From Mesorhizobium sp. WSM3626 (lineage in GTDB: Bacteria; Pseudomonadota; Alphaproteobacteria; Rhizobiales; Rhizobiaceae), in NCBI RefSeq assembly GCF_000513935.1, contig NZ_AZUY01000004.1:38814-102813 (forward strand): DNA of 64,000 bases. The letters are read 5' to 3'. Of the stretch, positions 46,263 through 55,037 are shown in pieces. Position numbers and translations under genes: made by a program. Each line of letters opens with the position of its first letter. Positions within the stretch are counted from its first letter, which is position 1. The notes below the pieces were generated by a model that was not told the origin of the DNA, ran no database searches, and saw only the letters and a list, made by a program, of their open reading frames with translations.

Positions 46263-46287
46263 GGAAATCAAAAAGAGGAGGCCCGGA

Positions 46288-47646
46288 ATGAACACTCGCG
46301 TTGCCGTTATCGGAGCCGGACCGTCCGGTCTGGCCCAGCTCAGGGCCTTCAAGTCGGCCGCCGACAAGGGCGCCGACATTCCCGAGATCGTCTGCTTTGA
46401 AAAGCAGTCCGACTGGGGCGGCCTGTGGAACTACACCTGGCGCACCGGCCTCGACGAACATGGCGACCCTGTCCACGGCTCGATGTACCGCTACCTCTGG
46501 TCGAACGGTCCGAAGGAATGCCTGGAATTCGCCGACTACACATTCGAGGAGCATTTCGGCCGGCCGATCGGCTCCTATCCGCCGCGCGCCGTGCTGTGGG
46601 ATTACATCAAGGGCCGCGTCGAGAAGTCGGGCCTGCGCAAATGGGTGCGCTTCAACAGCCCGGTGCGCATGGTCACCTTCTCCGACGAGACGAAGAAATT
46701 CACGGTCACCGCGCATGACCGCACCAATGACGTGACTTACTCCGAGGAGTTCGACAATGTCGTCGTCGCTTCGGGGCATTTCTCCGTGCCCAACGTGCCC
46801 TATTTCGAAGGCTTCTCGACCTTCAACGGCCGCATCCTGCACAGCCACGATTTCCGCGACGCGATGGAGTTCAAGGGCAAGGACATCCTGATCATCGGCC
46901 GTTCCTATTCGGCCGAGGACATCGGTTCGCAATGCTACAAATACGGCGCGAAATCGATCACCTCCAGCTACCGCTCGAAGCCGATGGGCTTCAAATGGCC
47001 CGAGAATTGGAAAGAGGTGCCGCTGCTGCAGAAGGTCGTCGGCAAGACGGCGCATTTCAAGGACGGCACGACCAAGGATGTCGACGCCATCATCCTGTGC
47101 ACCGGCTACCTCCATTCCTTCCCTTTCCTCACCGACGATCTCAAGCTCAAGACCGCCAACCGCATGTGGCCGCTGGACCTCTATGAGGGTGTCGTCTGGG
47201 AGAAGAACCCGAAGCTGTCCTACATCGGCATGCAGGACCAGTTCTACACCTTCAACATGTTTGACGCGCAGGCCTGGTTCGCGCGCGACGTCATTATGGG
47301 CCGCATCAAGTTGCCCTCGGCGGAGGCGATGGCGGCGCATGGCGCGAAATGGCGCGCCCGCGAGGAAACGCTCGAGGATGCCGAGCAGATGATCTGGTTC
47401 CAGGGCGACTACACCAGGGAATTGATGGACCAGACCGACTATCCAGGCTTCGACGTCGAGGCGGTCAACCAGACCTTCATGGAGTGGGAGCACCACAAGG
47501 CGGAAGACATTATGAGCTTCCGCGACCACGCCTACCGCTCGCTGATGACCGGGACCATGGCGCCGCTGCACCACACGCCCTGGCTGCAGGCGCTGGACGA
47601 TTCCATGGAGAGCTACCTTGAGGTGAAGGGCGTCGCGGCGGAGTAG
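46288..47646 (+). CDS. tmm: Trimethylamine monooxygenase
   Basis: A 452-residue flavin-containing monooxygenase that oxidises trimethylamine to TMAO with NADPH and O2. Motifs are the FAD site [17 protein letters not shown], the NADPH site [17 protein letters not shown], and the FMO hallmark [20 protein letters not shown]. The sequence follows bacterial Tmm closely, for example [44 protein letters not shown] stretches and the C-terminal [18 protein letters not shown]. The start at 46288 has GAGGAGG upstream. It is a single-gene unit, divergent from the XRE-cupin regulator and convergent with tmoW. Confidence 0.96.
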   Translation: MNTRVAVIGAGPSGLAQLRAFKSAADKGADIPEIVCFEKQSDWGGLWNYTWRTGLDEHGDPVHGSMYRYLWSNGPKECLEFADYTFEEHFGRPIGSYPPRAVLWDYIKGRVEKSGLRKWVRFNSPVRMVTFSDETKKFTVTAHDRTNDVTYSEEFDNVVVASGHFSVPNVPYFEGFSTFNGRILHSHDFRDAMEFKGKDILIIGRSYSAEDIGSQCYKYGAKSITSSYRSKPMGFKWPENWKEVPLLQKVVGKTAHFKDGTTKDVDAIILCTGYLHSFPFLTDDLKLKTANRMWPLDLYEGVVWEKNPKLSYIGMQDQFYTFNMFDAQAWFARDVIMGRIKLPSAEAMAAHGAKWRAREETLEDAEQMIWFQGDYTRELMDQTDYPGFDVEAVNQTFMEWEHHKAEDIMSFRDHAYRSLMTGTMAPLHHTPWLQALDDSMESYLEVKGVAAE

Positions 47647-47665
47647 CCGCGGCGCATCGGCCTGA

Positions 47666-49648
47666 CTATCCGAGCCTTGCCCGCGCCTTCGCCGTCCAGG
47701 CATTGAACAGCCGGTCGGCGACGATGCCGATGAAGGCGATGGCCAGGCCCGCGACGATGCCGCGGCCGGAATCGGCCTTCGACAATGCGATGAACACTTC
47801 CTGGCCGAGGTCACGCGTGCCGACCATGGCGCAGATGATGATCATCGCCAGTGCCATCAGGATGGTCTGGTTGACGCCGAGCATGATCTCCGGCAGCGCC
47901 AGCGGCAGTTGCACCCGAAAGAAGGTCTGGCGCGGCGTGCAGCCCGAAACCTTCGCGGCCTCGATCAGCGCCGGCGGCACCTGCCTGATGCCGTGGTTGG
48001 TGTAGCGGATTGCCGGCACCACGGCGAAGGCAACCGTGGCGATCATCGCGGTGACGTCGCCGACACGGAACAGCATCACCACCGGAATGATGAAGCAGAA
48101 GGACGGCAGCACCTGCAGCGTGTCGATGACGGGCGTGACGATCTTTTCGAAACGGTCGCTACGCGCCGCCGCAAGCCCGATTGGAATGCCGATCAGGCAG
48201 GCGATGAAGGCCGATATGCCGCAGAGATAGACCGTCGCCATGGTCTTTTCCCAAAGGCCTGTGATGGCGCAGAAGGCGGTGAGTGCCGCGACAAGTGCGG
48301 CCAGCCGCAAACCTGAGAGCTGGTAGCCGGCAAGGCCGAGCAGGAACACCGCGCCCAGCCACGGGAACCCTTCGCAGAAGGCGCGCAGCGGATTGAGTAC
48401 ATTGAGGATCAGCGCCACCCGAAACGCTTCGATGACGTCGAAGAAGTTGATCGTCACCCAGTTCACAGCCGCTTTCCACAATGGCGCGGTGGTGAAGGTG
48501 ATCGCCTTCGGCACGGCCGCGAAGGCCTGCACGAACAGGCCAAGCAGCGTCGTGACGACAAGGATGGCGATGGCCAGCGTCAGATTGGGGTAGCGCCGCC
48601 AGAAACGCGGGCTCGCGGACGACCGGTGGACATTGCCTGTCGCCTGCTTGTGGGCGATGGCCTGGCTCAGCCGGTCGAGCGCGATGGCGAGCGCGACGAT
48701 TGCGAGTCCGGCTTCCATCGCCTCGCCGACCTTGAGCGCGCGCAGGGCGAGCAACACGTCGTAGCCAAGCCCGCCGGCGCCGATCATCGAGGCGATGATC
48801 ACCATGTTCAGCGCCAGCATGATCACTTGGTTGACGCCCACCATCAACGTCGGTCGTGCCGAGGGCAACAGCACGCGCCACAATTTCTGTCGCGCCGTGC
48901 AGCCGGCCATTTCGCTGAAATCGTCGATCTCGGACGGCACCCGCGATAGGCCCAGCATCGTTGCCCGCACCATCGGCGGCGTGGCGAAGATGGCGGTGGC
49001 GATCATCGCCGAGACCGGGCTGTTGCCGAACAGCAGCAGCATCGGGATGAGATAGGCGAAGGTCGGGATGGTTTGCATCAGGTCGAGGGCAGGGGAGACG
49101 ACGAACCGCTCCGCCCACGGCTTGCGCCACGCCCAGATCCCGGCGAATAGCCCGGTGACGATGCAGAACGGCACGGCGATCGAGATCAGCGCCAGGGTCA
49201 GCATGGCGCTGGTCCATTGGCCGAACAGCGCGATGTAGAGGAAACAGCCGCCAACCAGCAGGCCGAGTCTTCTGCCGCCGGCCGCATAGCCGGCAAGGAA
49301 CGCAGCCGCGCAGACGCCAACCCAGGACAAACGCGGCAACACGAAAGCGTCGGCGCCATGGCCGAACTTGAAATTCTTGGCCAAGAGATTGAGCGCGAAG
49401 TCGAGCGGCACGCCGAGCACCGCGGTGACCGAGCGGGTCAGCCAGGACAGGTTCGACTTGATCCAGCCCATCAGCGCGCTGACCCAGTCGGCGACGGGGA
49501 CGACCGCCTCGACCGGATAATTGACGGCCCATGGCAGTCTGTCCTGCAGCAGGAACACCACCAGCACGGCGGCAAGCGCGAGCACCCAGATCACCAGCCA
49601 CCGCTGAATTGGTGGCCTTGTCTGGCTGGCGCTTGCCGTCACCGTCAT
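47666..49648 (-). CDS. tmoW: TMAO ABC transporter permease (two fused permease domains)
   Basis: A 660-residue protein with two BPD_transp_1 (ProW-like) permease domains in tandem, each with an EAA-type loop (EIDDFSEMAGCTARQKLWRVLLPSARPTLMVGVNQVIM and ALIEAAKVSGCTPRQTFFRVQLPLALPEIMLGVNQTIL). The double form is typical of TmoW, the permease of the TMAO importer TmoXVW. Its start overlaps the tmoV stop by four bases. Glycine-betaine/choline uptake would be the alternative; the neighbouring tmm and tdm favour TMAO. Confidence 0.88.
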   Translation of the reverse strand: MTVTASASQTRPPIQRWLVIWVLALAAVLVVFLLQDRLPWAVNYPVEAVVPVADWVSALMGWIKSNLSWLTRSVTAVLGVPLDFALNLLAKNFKFGHGADAFVLPRLSWVGVCAAAFLAGYAAGGRRLGLLVGGCFLYIALFGQWTSAMLTLALISIAVPFCIVTGLFAGIWAWRKPWAERFVVSPALDLMQTIPTFAYLIPMLLLFGNSPVSAMIATAIFATPPMVRATMLGLSRVPSEIDDFSEMAGCTARQKLWRVLLPSARPTLMVGVNQVIMLALNMVIIASMIGAGGLGYDVLLALRALKVGEAMEAGLAIVALAIALDRLSQAIAHKQATGNVHRSSASPRFWRRYPNLTLAIAILVVTTLLGLFVQAFAAVPKAITFTTAPLWKAAVNWVTINFFDVIEAFRVALILNVLNPLRAFCEGFPWLGAVFLLGLAGYQLSGLRLAALVAALTAFCAITGLWEKTMATVYLCGISAFIACLIGIPIGLAAARSDRFEKIVTPVIDTLQVLPSFCFIIPVVMLFRVGDVTAMIATVAFAVVPAIRYTNHGIRQVPPALIEAAKVSGCTPRQTFFRVQLPLALPEIMLGVNQTILMALAMIIICAMVGTRDLGQEVFIALSKADSGRGIVAGLAIAFIGIVADRLFNAWTAKARARLG

Positions 49649-50715
49649 GCGCCGGCTCGCTCGATGCCGGCCAGCAGATCGATCACCGCTTGCGGCGTCA
49701 CTTCGCCGATCGGCGTACCGGTGCCGTTGATCACCGCGAACGGTTTTCCGGCGGCAACGATACTGGCGGAAAAACTCGCAATCTTGGCCTCCGGCGCTAC
49801 CGTGCCGCCATGCTCGGCGCCGTCGCAGGCACGCATCAGGCTGCGTGCCGAGATCACCTTGGCGCGGTCGACGTCGCGGGTGAACTCGGCGACATAGTCG
49901 GTCGCCGGATTGACCACCAGTTCTTCCGGCGTGCCGATCTGGATGACCTCGCCGTCCTTCATGATGGCGATGCGATCGGCGAGCCTGATCGCCTCGTCGA
50001 AATCATGGGTGATGAACACAATGGTCTTGTGCAGCATGGTCTGCAGCCGCATCAACTCATCCTGCATTTCGCGGCGGATGAGCGGATCCAACGCAGAGAA
50101 CGGCTCGTCGAGAAACCATATCTCGGGCTTGGTTGCGAGGCTGCGGGCGATGCCGACGCGCTGCTGCTGGCCGCCCGACAATTCGCGCGGGTAGAAATGT
50201 TCGCGCCCGCGCAGGCCGACGAGTTCGATGACTTCGCGGGCGCGCGCCTCGCGTGTCGAACGATCCTGCCCCTGGATGCTGAGCGGGAAGGCGATGTTGT
50301 CGAGCACGTTGAGATGCGGCAGCAGGGCAAAGTTCTGGAACACCATGCCCATGCGATGACGCCTGAGTTCGATCAGCGCTGCATCGGAAATCTTGAGCAG
50401 GTCCTTGCCTTCGAACTCGACCTTGCCATGCGTCGGCTCGACCAGCCGCGACATGCAGCGCACCAGCGTCGATTTGCCGGAGCCCGAAAGCCCCATGATG
50501 ATGAAGATCTCGCCCTGCCGGATCTCCAGATCGACGGCGCGAACCGCACCCACCAGCCCCGCCGCCGAGACGTCAGCCATGCTGGCCTTGCCGTCGCGCT
50601 CGCGGATGAAATCGGCGGCGTTCGAGCCGAACAGTTTCCAGACATTACGGCAGGCAAGTTTTATCGGGCGGGGATTTTTTCCCGCATTCGATGCCTGTTC
50701 AATCGCTTCCGTCAT
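49645..50715 (-). CDS. tmoV: TMAO ABC transporter ATP-binding protein
   Basis: A 356-residue ProV/OpuA-type ATPase. Walker A is GLSGSGKST, the signature LSGGQQQR and Walker B IWFLDEPFSALD; ITHDFDEAIRLADRI is the switch region. The C-terminal 80 residues are weakly CBS-like (PFAVINGTGTPIGEVTPQAVIDLL), as in osmoprotectant ATPases, and may regulate transport. It is the second gene of the tmoXVW operon, with a perfect stem-loop in the gap after tmoX. Confidence 0.88.
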   Translation of the reverse strand: MTEAIEQASNAGKNPRPIKLACRNVWKLFGSNAADFIRERDGKASMADVSAAGLVGAVRAVDLEIRQGEIFIIMGLSGSGKSTLVRCMSRLVEPTHGKVEFEGKDLLKISDAALIELRRHRMGMVFQNFALLPHLNVLDNIAFPLSIQGQDRSTREARAREVIELVGLRGREHFYPRELSGGQQQRVGIARSLATKPEIWFLDEPFSALDPLIRREMQDELMRLQTMLHKTIVFITHDFDEAIRLADRIAIMKDGEVIQIGTPEELVVNPATDYVAEFTRDVDRAKVISARSLMRACDGAEHGGTVAPEAKIASFSASIVAAGKPFAVINGTGTPIGEVTPQAVIDLLAGIERAGA

Positions 50716-50744
50716 TCAGTGGTCCTTCTGGAGCATCAGGAATT

Positions 50745-50772
50745 GAGACCCGGCTGATATCAGCCGGGTCTC
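50745..50772. promoter_or_regulatory. Perfect 28-bp palindrome between tmoX and tmoV
   Basis: GAGACCCGGCTGAT and ATCAGCCGGGTCTC are perfect arms with no spacer. On the minus-strand mRNA no T-run follows, so it is more likely a partial terminator or 3' stabiliser that raises binding-protein expression than a full terminator. Confidence 0.65.
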
Positions 50773-50791
50773 CCTTTTCCAGTCGGAGCGA

Positions 50792-51766
50792 TCACTGCGC
50801 CCAGGCTTTCCAGTCTGCCTCGTGGGCGGCGATCCAGGCGGCGGCGACGTCTTCCGGCGTCTTGCCGTCGAGGTCGATCTCGCCGCTCATCTTGTTCAAC
50901 TCGTCGGTATCGACCGTGTAGGCCTTGGCCACCTTGTAAGCGACCGGCCATTTGTCCTTCATGCCGTTCCAGGAGTATTTCCAGATCTCGCCATGCGGCT
51001 TGCCGCAGTCGTATTTGGCGTCCGGGTTCACGCCCCATTTCGGGTCGTTGTAGCATTCGGGCGTGTATTCCGGGAATTGCACCCATTCGCCCTTGTATTT
51101 CGCGGGCGCCCAATGCGGCGAATAAATCCACAGCATGATCGGCGCCTTGCGCTGATAGGCGGAGTCCAGTTCGGCGAACATCGCCGCATCGGTGCCGGCA
51201 TGGATGACGGTGAAGGGCAGTTTCAGTGCCGCGACGCGTTCGTCGTCAAAACCTTCCCAGGTCACCGGGCCGCCGAGGTAGCGCCCCTTCGGCGCCGTTT
51301 CGGCGGTCGAGAACGATGCCGCGCAGGTGGCGTCGAGCAGCGCGTGCCAGTCCGGCAAGGTCGGGCACTTCTCCTTCATGTATTCGGGAAACCACCACTC
51401 TTCCTTGGCCTTGGGCCCGAGCTTGCCCAGCCTTTCAGTCTGCCCCGTGGCGTCGGAAGCCTTCATGGCTTCGCCCGCGGTGGTGTCCCAGAACTCCAGG
51501 CCGACATCGATATCGCCATTGGTGAGGCCGGTTGTCAGGCTGGAGAGATAGTCGGCGGTCGGGTATTCGACGGTATAGCCGAGCTTTTCCAGGATGCCGC
51601 CGAGGATCTTGGCGTTGAGGTTGACGCTTGTCCAGTCGAACAAGGCAATCTTGATCGGGTCGTTGGATTCCGGTGCCGCTGCCTGCGCTGTTGGCGTCAG
51701 CACACTTGCCGCGGCAAGTGCAAAAGCTCCCATTGAGAATTTCGAAATCACACTGCGAATTGGCAT
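50792..51766 (-). CDS. tmoX: TMAO ABC transporter substrate-binding protein
   Basis: A 324-residue periplasmic protein of the OpuAC/ProX type. The signal peptide is FSMGAFALAAASVLTPTAQAAAPE. Tryptophan-rich segments such as FDWTSVNLN, GLEFWDTTAGEA, EEWWFPEYM and MLWIYSPHWAPAKYKGEWVQF could form the aromatic cage for a trimethylammonium group. Paired cysteines (KCPTLPDWHALLDATC) may form a disulfide. The start at 51766 follows AGGAGAACC. It heads the tmoXVW operon. A betaine ligand cannot be excluded. Confidence 0.9.
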   Translation of the reverse strand: MPIRSVISKFSMGAFALAAASVLTPTAQAAAPESNDPIKIALFDWTSVNLNAKILGGILEKLGYTVEYPTADYLSSLTTGLTNGDIDVGLEFWDTTAGEAMKASDATGQTERLGKLGPKAKEEWWFPEYMKEKCPTLPDWHALLDATCAASFSTAETAPKGRYLGGPVTWEGFDDERVAALKLPFTVIHAGTDAAMFAELDSAYQRKAPIMLWIYSPHWAPAKYKGEWVQFPEYTPECYNDPKWGVNPDAKYDCGKPHGEIWKYSWNGMKDKWPVAYKVAKAYTVDTDELNKMSGEIDLDGKTPEDVAAAWIAAHEADWKAWAQ

Positions 51767-52203
51767 TGCTTGGTTCTCCTTCAAGCTGTGACGATTGTTG
51801 GTGGTTCCCTTTTTTGCGTCTTTTCTTGATTGTGTTGGAAAGGCCGGCTGTTGCGCAAGGCCGTTATCGCCAGCGCAGGCGCGGCGATGCTCGATTTCGG
51901 TGATGACGGACGCTGCCGAGGCGGGCAGTCTCATGGCCGATCGATCGCCGCGACGGCGATCCGCGGATCAATTGCCAGTCCTCCGGCGCCCTGCAAGGTG
52001 CGAGCCATCAAGGTCCCATGATCCCGAGCATTTCCGGCGGAATTGTTCTCGGCTATAGCCCTGGCAAGCCCCGTCTCGCCAGCGCTGTTTCATAGGATGA
52101 AATTATATATACCAACGTTCATGCCGCGCAACGACTAACGCCACGCTCGCGCCGGAATTTCAGACCGCAGGCGAAGCCGGCGGGACATGGCTCGCATGTC
52201 CCG
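51767..52203. other. 437-base intergenic region upstream of tmoX
   Basis: No gene was recognised. The stretch contains TGAAATTATATAT (52098-52110), close to the motif found elsewhere in the island, about 330 bases upstream of tmoX. It also separates the island from the SDR gene, with which it shares no obvious repeat. Confidence 0.5.
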
Positions 52204-52968
52204 TTACCAGCAGACGTAGCCGCCATCGACGATCAGGTCGAGGCCGGTGACGAAGCTCGACGCCCGGCTGGCCAGGAACACCGTCGGCCCAACCATTTCC
52301 TCGGGCGCCGCCATGCGTCCCATTGGCGTGTCGCGTTTGAAGATCTTCACCTGTTCGGCCACCTCCGGCCGTTTGTTCATCGGCGTCAGCGTGTAGCCCG
52401 GGCTGACGACATTGACGCGCAGCCCACGATCGGCCCATTCCATGGCGAGGCTCTTCGACAGATGAATGACGGCGGCCTTCGAGGAATTGTAGTGCGCCTG
52501 CGTCAGCCCGCGATTGACGATGGTGCCCGACATCGAGGCGATGTTGATGATCGAGCCCTTGCCCCGCGCCAGCATCTTGCGCGCTTCGGCCTGGCAGGAC
52601 AGGAACACACCGGCGACATTGACATCGTGCACTTTCCGCCACTTTTCCAGCGGCAGTGTCTCCGCTGGTTCCGAGCCGGCAATGCCGGCATTGTTGACAG
52701 CGACCGTCAACGCACCGAGTTCGGCTTCCACGCGATCGATAGCCGCCGCGAGATCGCTATCCGAGGTCACGGTGCCGGTCAGCACCAGCGCCCGGCGGCC
52801 GAGCGCGGTGATCCGGTGAGCGGTTTCGTCCAGCCCGCCCTTCGACGTATGGCCGAAACAGGCGACATCGGCGCCTGCCTCGGCCAGCCCGATCGCGATT
52901 GCCTGGCCAATGCCGCTGCCGGCACCGGTGACCAGCGCGACATCGCCCTCCAGTTTGAAAAGATCCAT
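52204..52968 (-). CDS. Short-chain dehydrogenase/reductase
   Basis: A 254-residue classical SDR. It has the cofactor motif VTGAGSGIGQAIA, NNAGIAGSE, the catalytic Ser in NIASMSGTIVN and YNSSK with the catalytic Tyr and Lys. The C-terminal half of the core is NVVSPGYTLTPM and the chain ends in DGGYVCW. The start at 52968 (MDLFKLEGD) is preferred over upstream in-frame codons. It lies in a minus-strand group with an exported protein, an enolase-superfamily enzyme and a GntR regulator, so it may oxidise or reduce an intermediate of the same sugar acid or hydroxy-acid pathway (inference). Confidence 0.92.
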   Translation of the reverse strand: MDLFKLEGDVALVTGAGSGIGQAIAIGLAEAGADVACFGHTSKGGLDETAHRITALGRRALVLTGTVTSDSDLAAAIDRVEAELGALTVAVNNAGIAGSEPAETLPLEKWRKVHDVNVAGVFLSCQAEARKMLARGKGSIINIASMSGTIVNRGLTQAHYNSSKAAVIHLSKSLAMEWADRGLRVNVVSPGYTLTPMNKRPEVAEQVKIFKRDTPMGRMAAPEEMVGPTVFLASRASSFVTGLDLIVDGGYVCW

Positions 52969-53026
52969 TGCCTTGCTTCCCTTGTCGAGGGAGGTTATGC
53001 GCATTGCAGTCCTTTGATCAATCTCA

Positions 53027-53611
53027 TCAGAAGTCGCAAGCCTTTGGGCGCCGGTCACTGGACCAGGCCTTGAGCGGCACGGGCTTGAACTTGCCCTTGA
53101 TCGGCTTGCCGTCTTCAAGGTCCTTGGAGACGATGCCTACGCCTGTGAGATAGTTGATGTCGCAGCCGCCGAGCGTCGTCTTGACGCCATCCAACGTCTG
53201 CTGGTTCCAGTCCCAACTGCGGCTGTAGCCACCGACCAGGAATTGACCCCGGCGATAGACGATCGTCATGGTTTCTTCTGTCGACTTGCTGGCGCCGCAT
53301 CCGAAGCAGGACGTTATCGCCAGCGATCCCTTGCCCTTGGTTTCAAGGTCGAGGACCTGATCTTCCGTCAGTCCTTTCCTGACGAAATCGGGGCGACGCG
53401 AGGAATCGAGCTTCTCCTCGCCGGTTGCCAGGTAAATATAGAGATCGGCCGGCGCACCAAGCTCCTGCATCACCCTTGCCCGATCCATCTTGCCGTCCTG
53501 GTCGATATCGAGCTTGAGCTCGAACGCTGGCGGACTTTCGGCAAACGCCAGTGCGGGCAGCGCGACGAGGCCAACGAGCCAGGCAAGGGCCGCATGATGA
53601 AATGCCGTCAT
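53027..53611 (-). CDS. Exported protein of unknown function
   Basis: A 194-residue protein with a signal peptide (AALAWLVGLVALPALAFAES, cleavage near AFA-ES). The mature part has a calcium-binding-loop-like DIDQDGKMDRA, a cysteine pair in TSCFGCGAS and a further cysteine in LGGCDINYL. It ends with a basic tail. No family was recognised. It is 58 bases upstream of the SDR on the same strand, but probably independent of it. Confidence 0.8.
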   Translation of the reverse strand: MTAFHHAALAWLVGLVALPALAFAESPPAFELKLDIDQDGKMDRARVMQELGAPADLYIYLATGEEKLDSSRRPDFVRKGLTEDQVLDLETKGKGSLAITSCFGCGASKSTEETMTIVYRRGQFLVGGYSRSWDWNQQTLDGVKTTLGGCDINYLTGVGIVSKDLEDGKPIKGKFKPVPLKAWSSDRRPKACDF

Positions 53612-53639
53612 GAGCAGTCGTCCGCCGTGAGTGTTCAGC

Positions 53640-53900
53640 CTAACACCGACCGGGACGGAGGAAATACGAAACCCAGGCAGACCTCGAGTGCAATCGACTA
53701 CGTGACGGCCTCAGAAATATCCGTCCGAGGCGGGTGCGGTCATTTATCGACTGCACCCCGGTCCAGAAGGGCAGGCACACATGTTCGGCACCGGCAATGT
53801 CGATGGCGTCGCGGCCGACCAGCCGTTGGGAGACCACATCATTGATGATGACGGCCGCCGCCGGCGTCGGCGGCGTGGCCTTGATGCTGCGGATATTCAC
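53640..53900 (-). pseudogene. Short coupled reading frame, possibly a truncated gene
   Basis: An 86-codon frame starts with GTG at 53900 inside a GTGA overlap with the stop of the enolase-superfamily gene. It begins VNIRSIKATPPTPA, like the start of many mandelate-racemase-type proteins, and soon has LVGRDAIDIAG. The last 30 residues are arginine-rich and unlike a protein. It may be a collapsed second enolase-superfamily gene or a decayed accessory gene; the evidence is weak. Confidence 0.35.
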
Positions 53901-55003
53901 CGGCCGACCTCGAAGAACGGCTTGCCGAGCAGGTCGGGAACGACGTCGATGCCAAGGCCTGGCCCGGCGGCAATGCCCATGCGGCTGCCGGTGACCGGCG
54001 GCGCGTTCGACGCGGTGCGCACCGTCACCCATTCATGAAAGGCAATCGCGTGCAGCCGGCGCTCCTCCGGCGTCGACAGCGACAGATGCGCCATGGCGGA
54101 TGTATCGATCTCGGCGCCGCCGGTATCCTCGACCGTGATCATGAAGCCGAGGTCGACGGCGACGTCTCGGATCAGGCGGGTCTTGGTGACGCCGCCGAGC
54201 CGCGAGATCTTCAGCGTCAGTCCGTCGGCCGCGCCGAGGCGATGGATTTCCAGCATCGCCTCGAGCGAAGTGACGGATTCGTCGAGCACCATCGGTTTGT
54301 CGAGCATGCGGCGCACCGACATGTTCTCGTCGATGGTCGTGCAGGGCTGCTCGAACGTATAGTCGATCGCCCGCGTCGCATCGGCGAACTGCCGCGCCTG
54401 GTAAGGTGTCCAACCGGCATTGGCGTCGCAGAAAATGACAGTGCCTTTCGGCACCGAGGCGGCGATCGCGGTGACGCGTTCGATGTCGTCATGGACATTG
54501 CCGCCGACCTTGACCTGCAGCCGGCTGAAACCGTCCTCGACGATGCGCCCGGCAAGTGCGGCCATTTGATTGACCGTGCCATGGGTAACGACCTTGTAGA
54601 GTTCCGCCGTGTCGCTTTCCTTGCCGCCAAGCAGCGTCACCAGCGGCACGCCGGCGGCGCGCGCCGCCAGATCCCAGCAGGCCATGTCGAGCGCTGATTT
54701 GATGTAGGAATGGCCCTTGAACACGGTGTCCATCAGCCGGCCGATGCTGGCCAGCCCGCACGGGTCCTGGCCGACAAGATGCGGTGCGATCTCCGGCACG
54801 CCGGCCCTTGTGCCGGCGGGGAAGGCGGCCGAGTAGAAATTGCCGAGCGGCGCCATCTCACCCCATCCGGTGATGCCGCTGTCGGAGGTGATGGAGACGA
54901 TCACGGCGTCGAAGCAGTCGGCCACGCGTCCCTTGGACATGTGATAGGGGCCGTCCACGAAGGGCTGCACGACGTGAAAGGCTTTGATGGTTTCGATCTG
55001 CAC
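53897..55003 (-). CDS. Mandelate racemase/muconate lactonizing-type enzyme, possibly cis-3-hydroxy-L-proline dehydratase
   Basis: A 368-residue enolase-superfamily enzyme. Metal ligands are seen in IFCDANAGW, FEQPC and VLDESV. The likely general acid/base lysines are in LQVKVGG and LTLKISRLGG, a two-lysine arrangement as in the cis-3-hydroxyproline dehydratase group. The N-terminal capping domain is complete. It starts with GTG at 55003 and is preceded by a GntR regulator in the same direction. The exact substrate is not certain; dipeptide epimerases and hydroxyproline-betaine epimerases share this layout. Confidence 0.82.
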   Translation of the reverse strand: MQIETIKAFHVVQPFVDGPYHMSKGRVADCFDAVIVSITSDSGITGWGEMAPLGNFYSAAFPAGTRAGVPEIAPHLVGQDPCGLASIGRLMDTVFKGHSYIKSALDMACWDLAARAAGVPLVTLLGGKESDTAELYKVVTHGTVNQMAALAGRIVEDGFSRLQVKVGGNVHDDIERVTAIAASVPKGTVIFCDANAGWTPYQARQFADATRAIDYTFEQPCTTIDENMSVRRMLDKPMVLDESVTSLEAMLEIHRLGAADGLTLKISRLGGVTKTRLIRDVAVDLGFMITVEDTGGAEIDTSAMAHLSLSTPEERRLHAIAFHEWVTVRTASNAPPVTGSRMGIAAGPGLGIDVVPDLLGKPFFEVGR

Positions 55004-55037
55004 GTGGGGTATCCATTATCCGCGATGAGGGAAGGGG

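Noticed and set aside
45502..47814. 770-codon minus-strand frame across tmm and the regulator
   Set aside because: tmm on + is unmistakable, and the minus frame has no family features.
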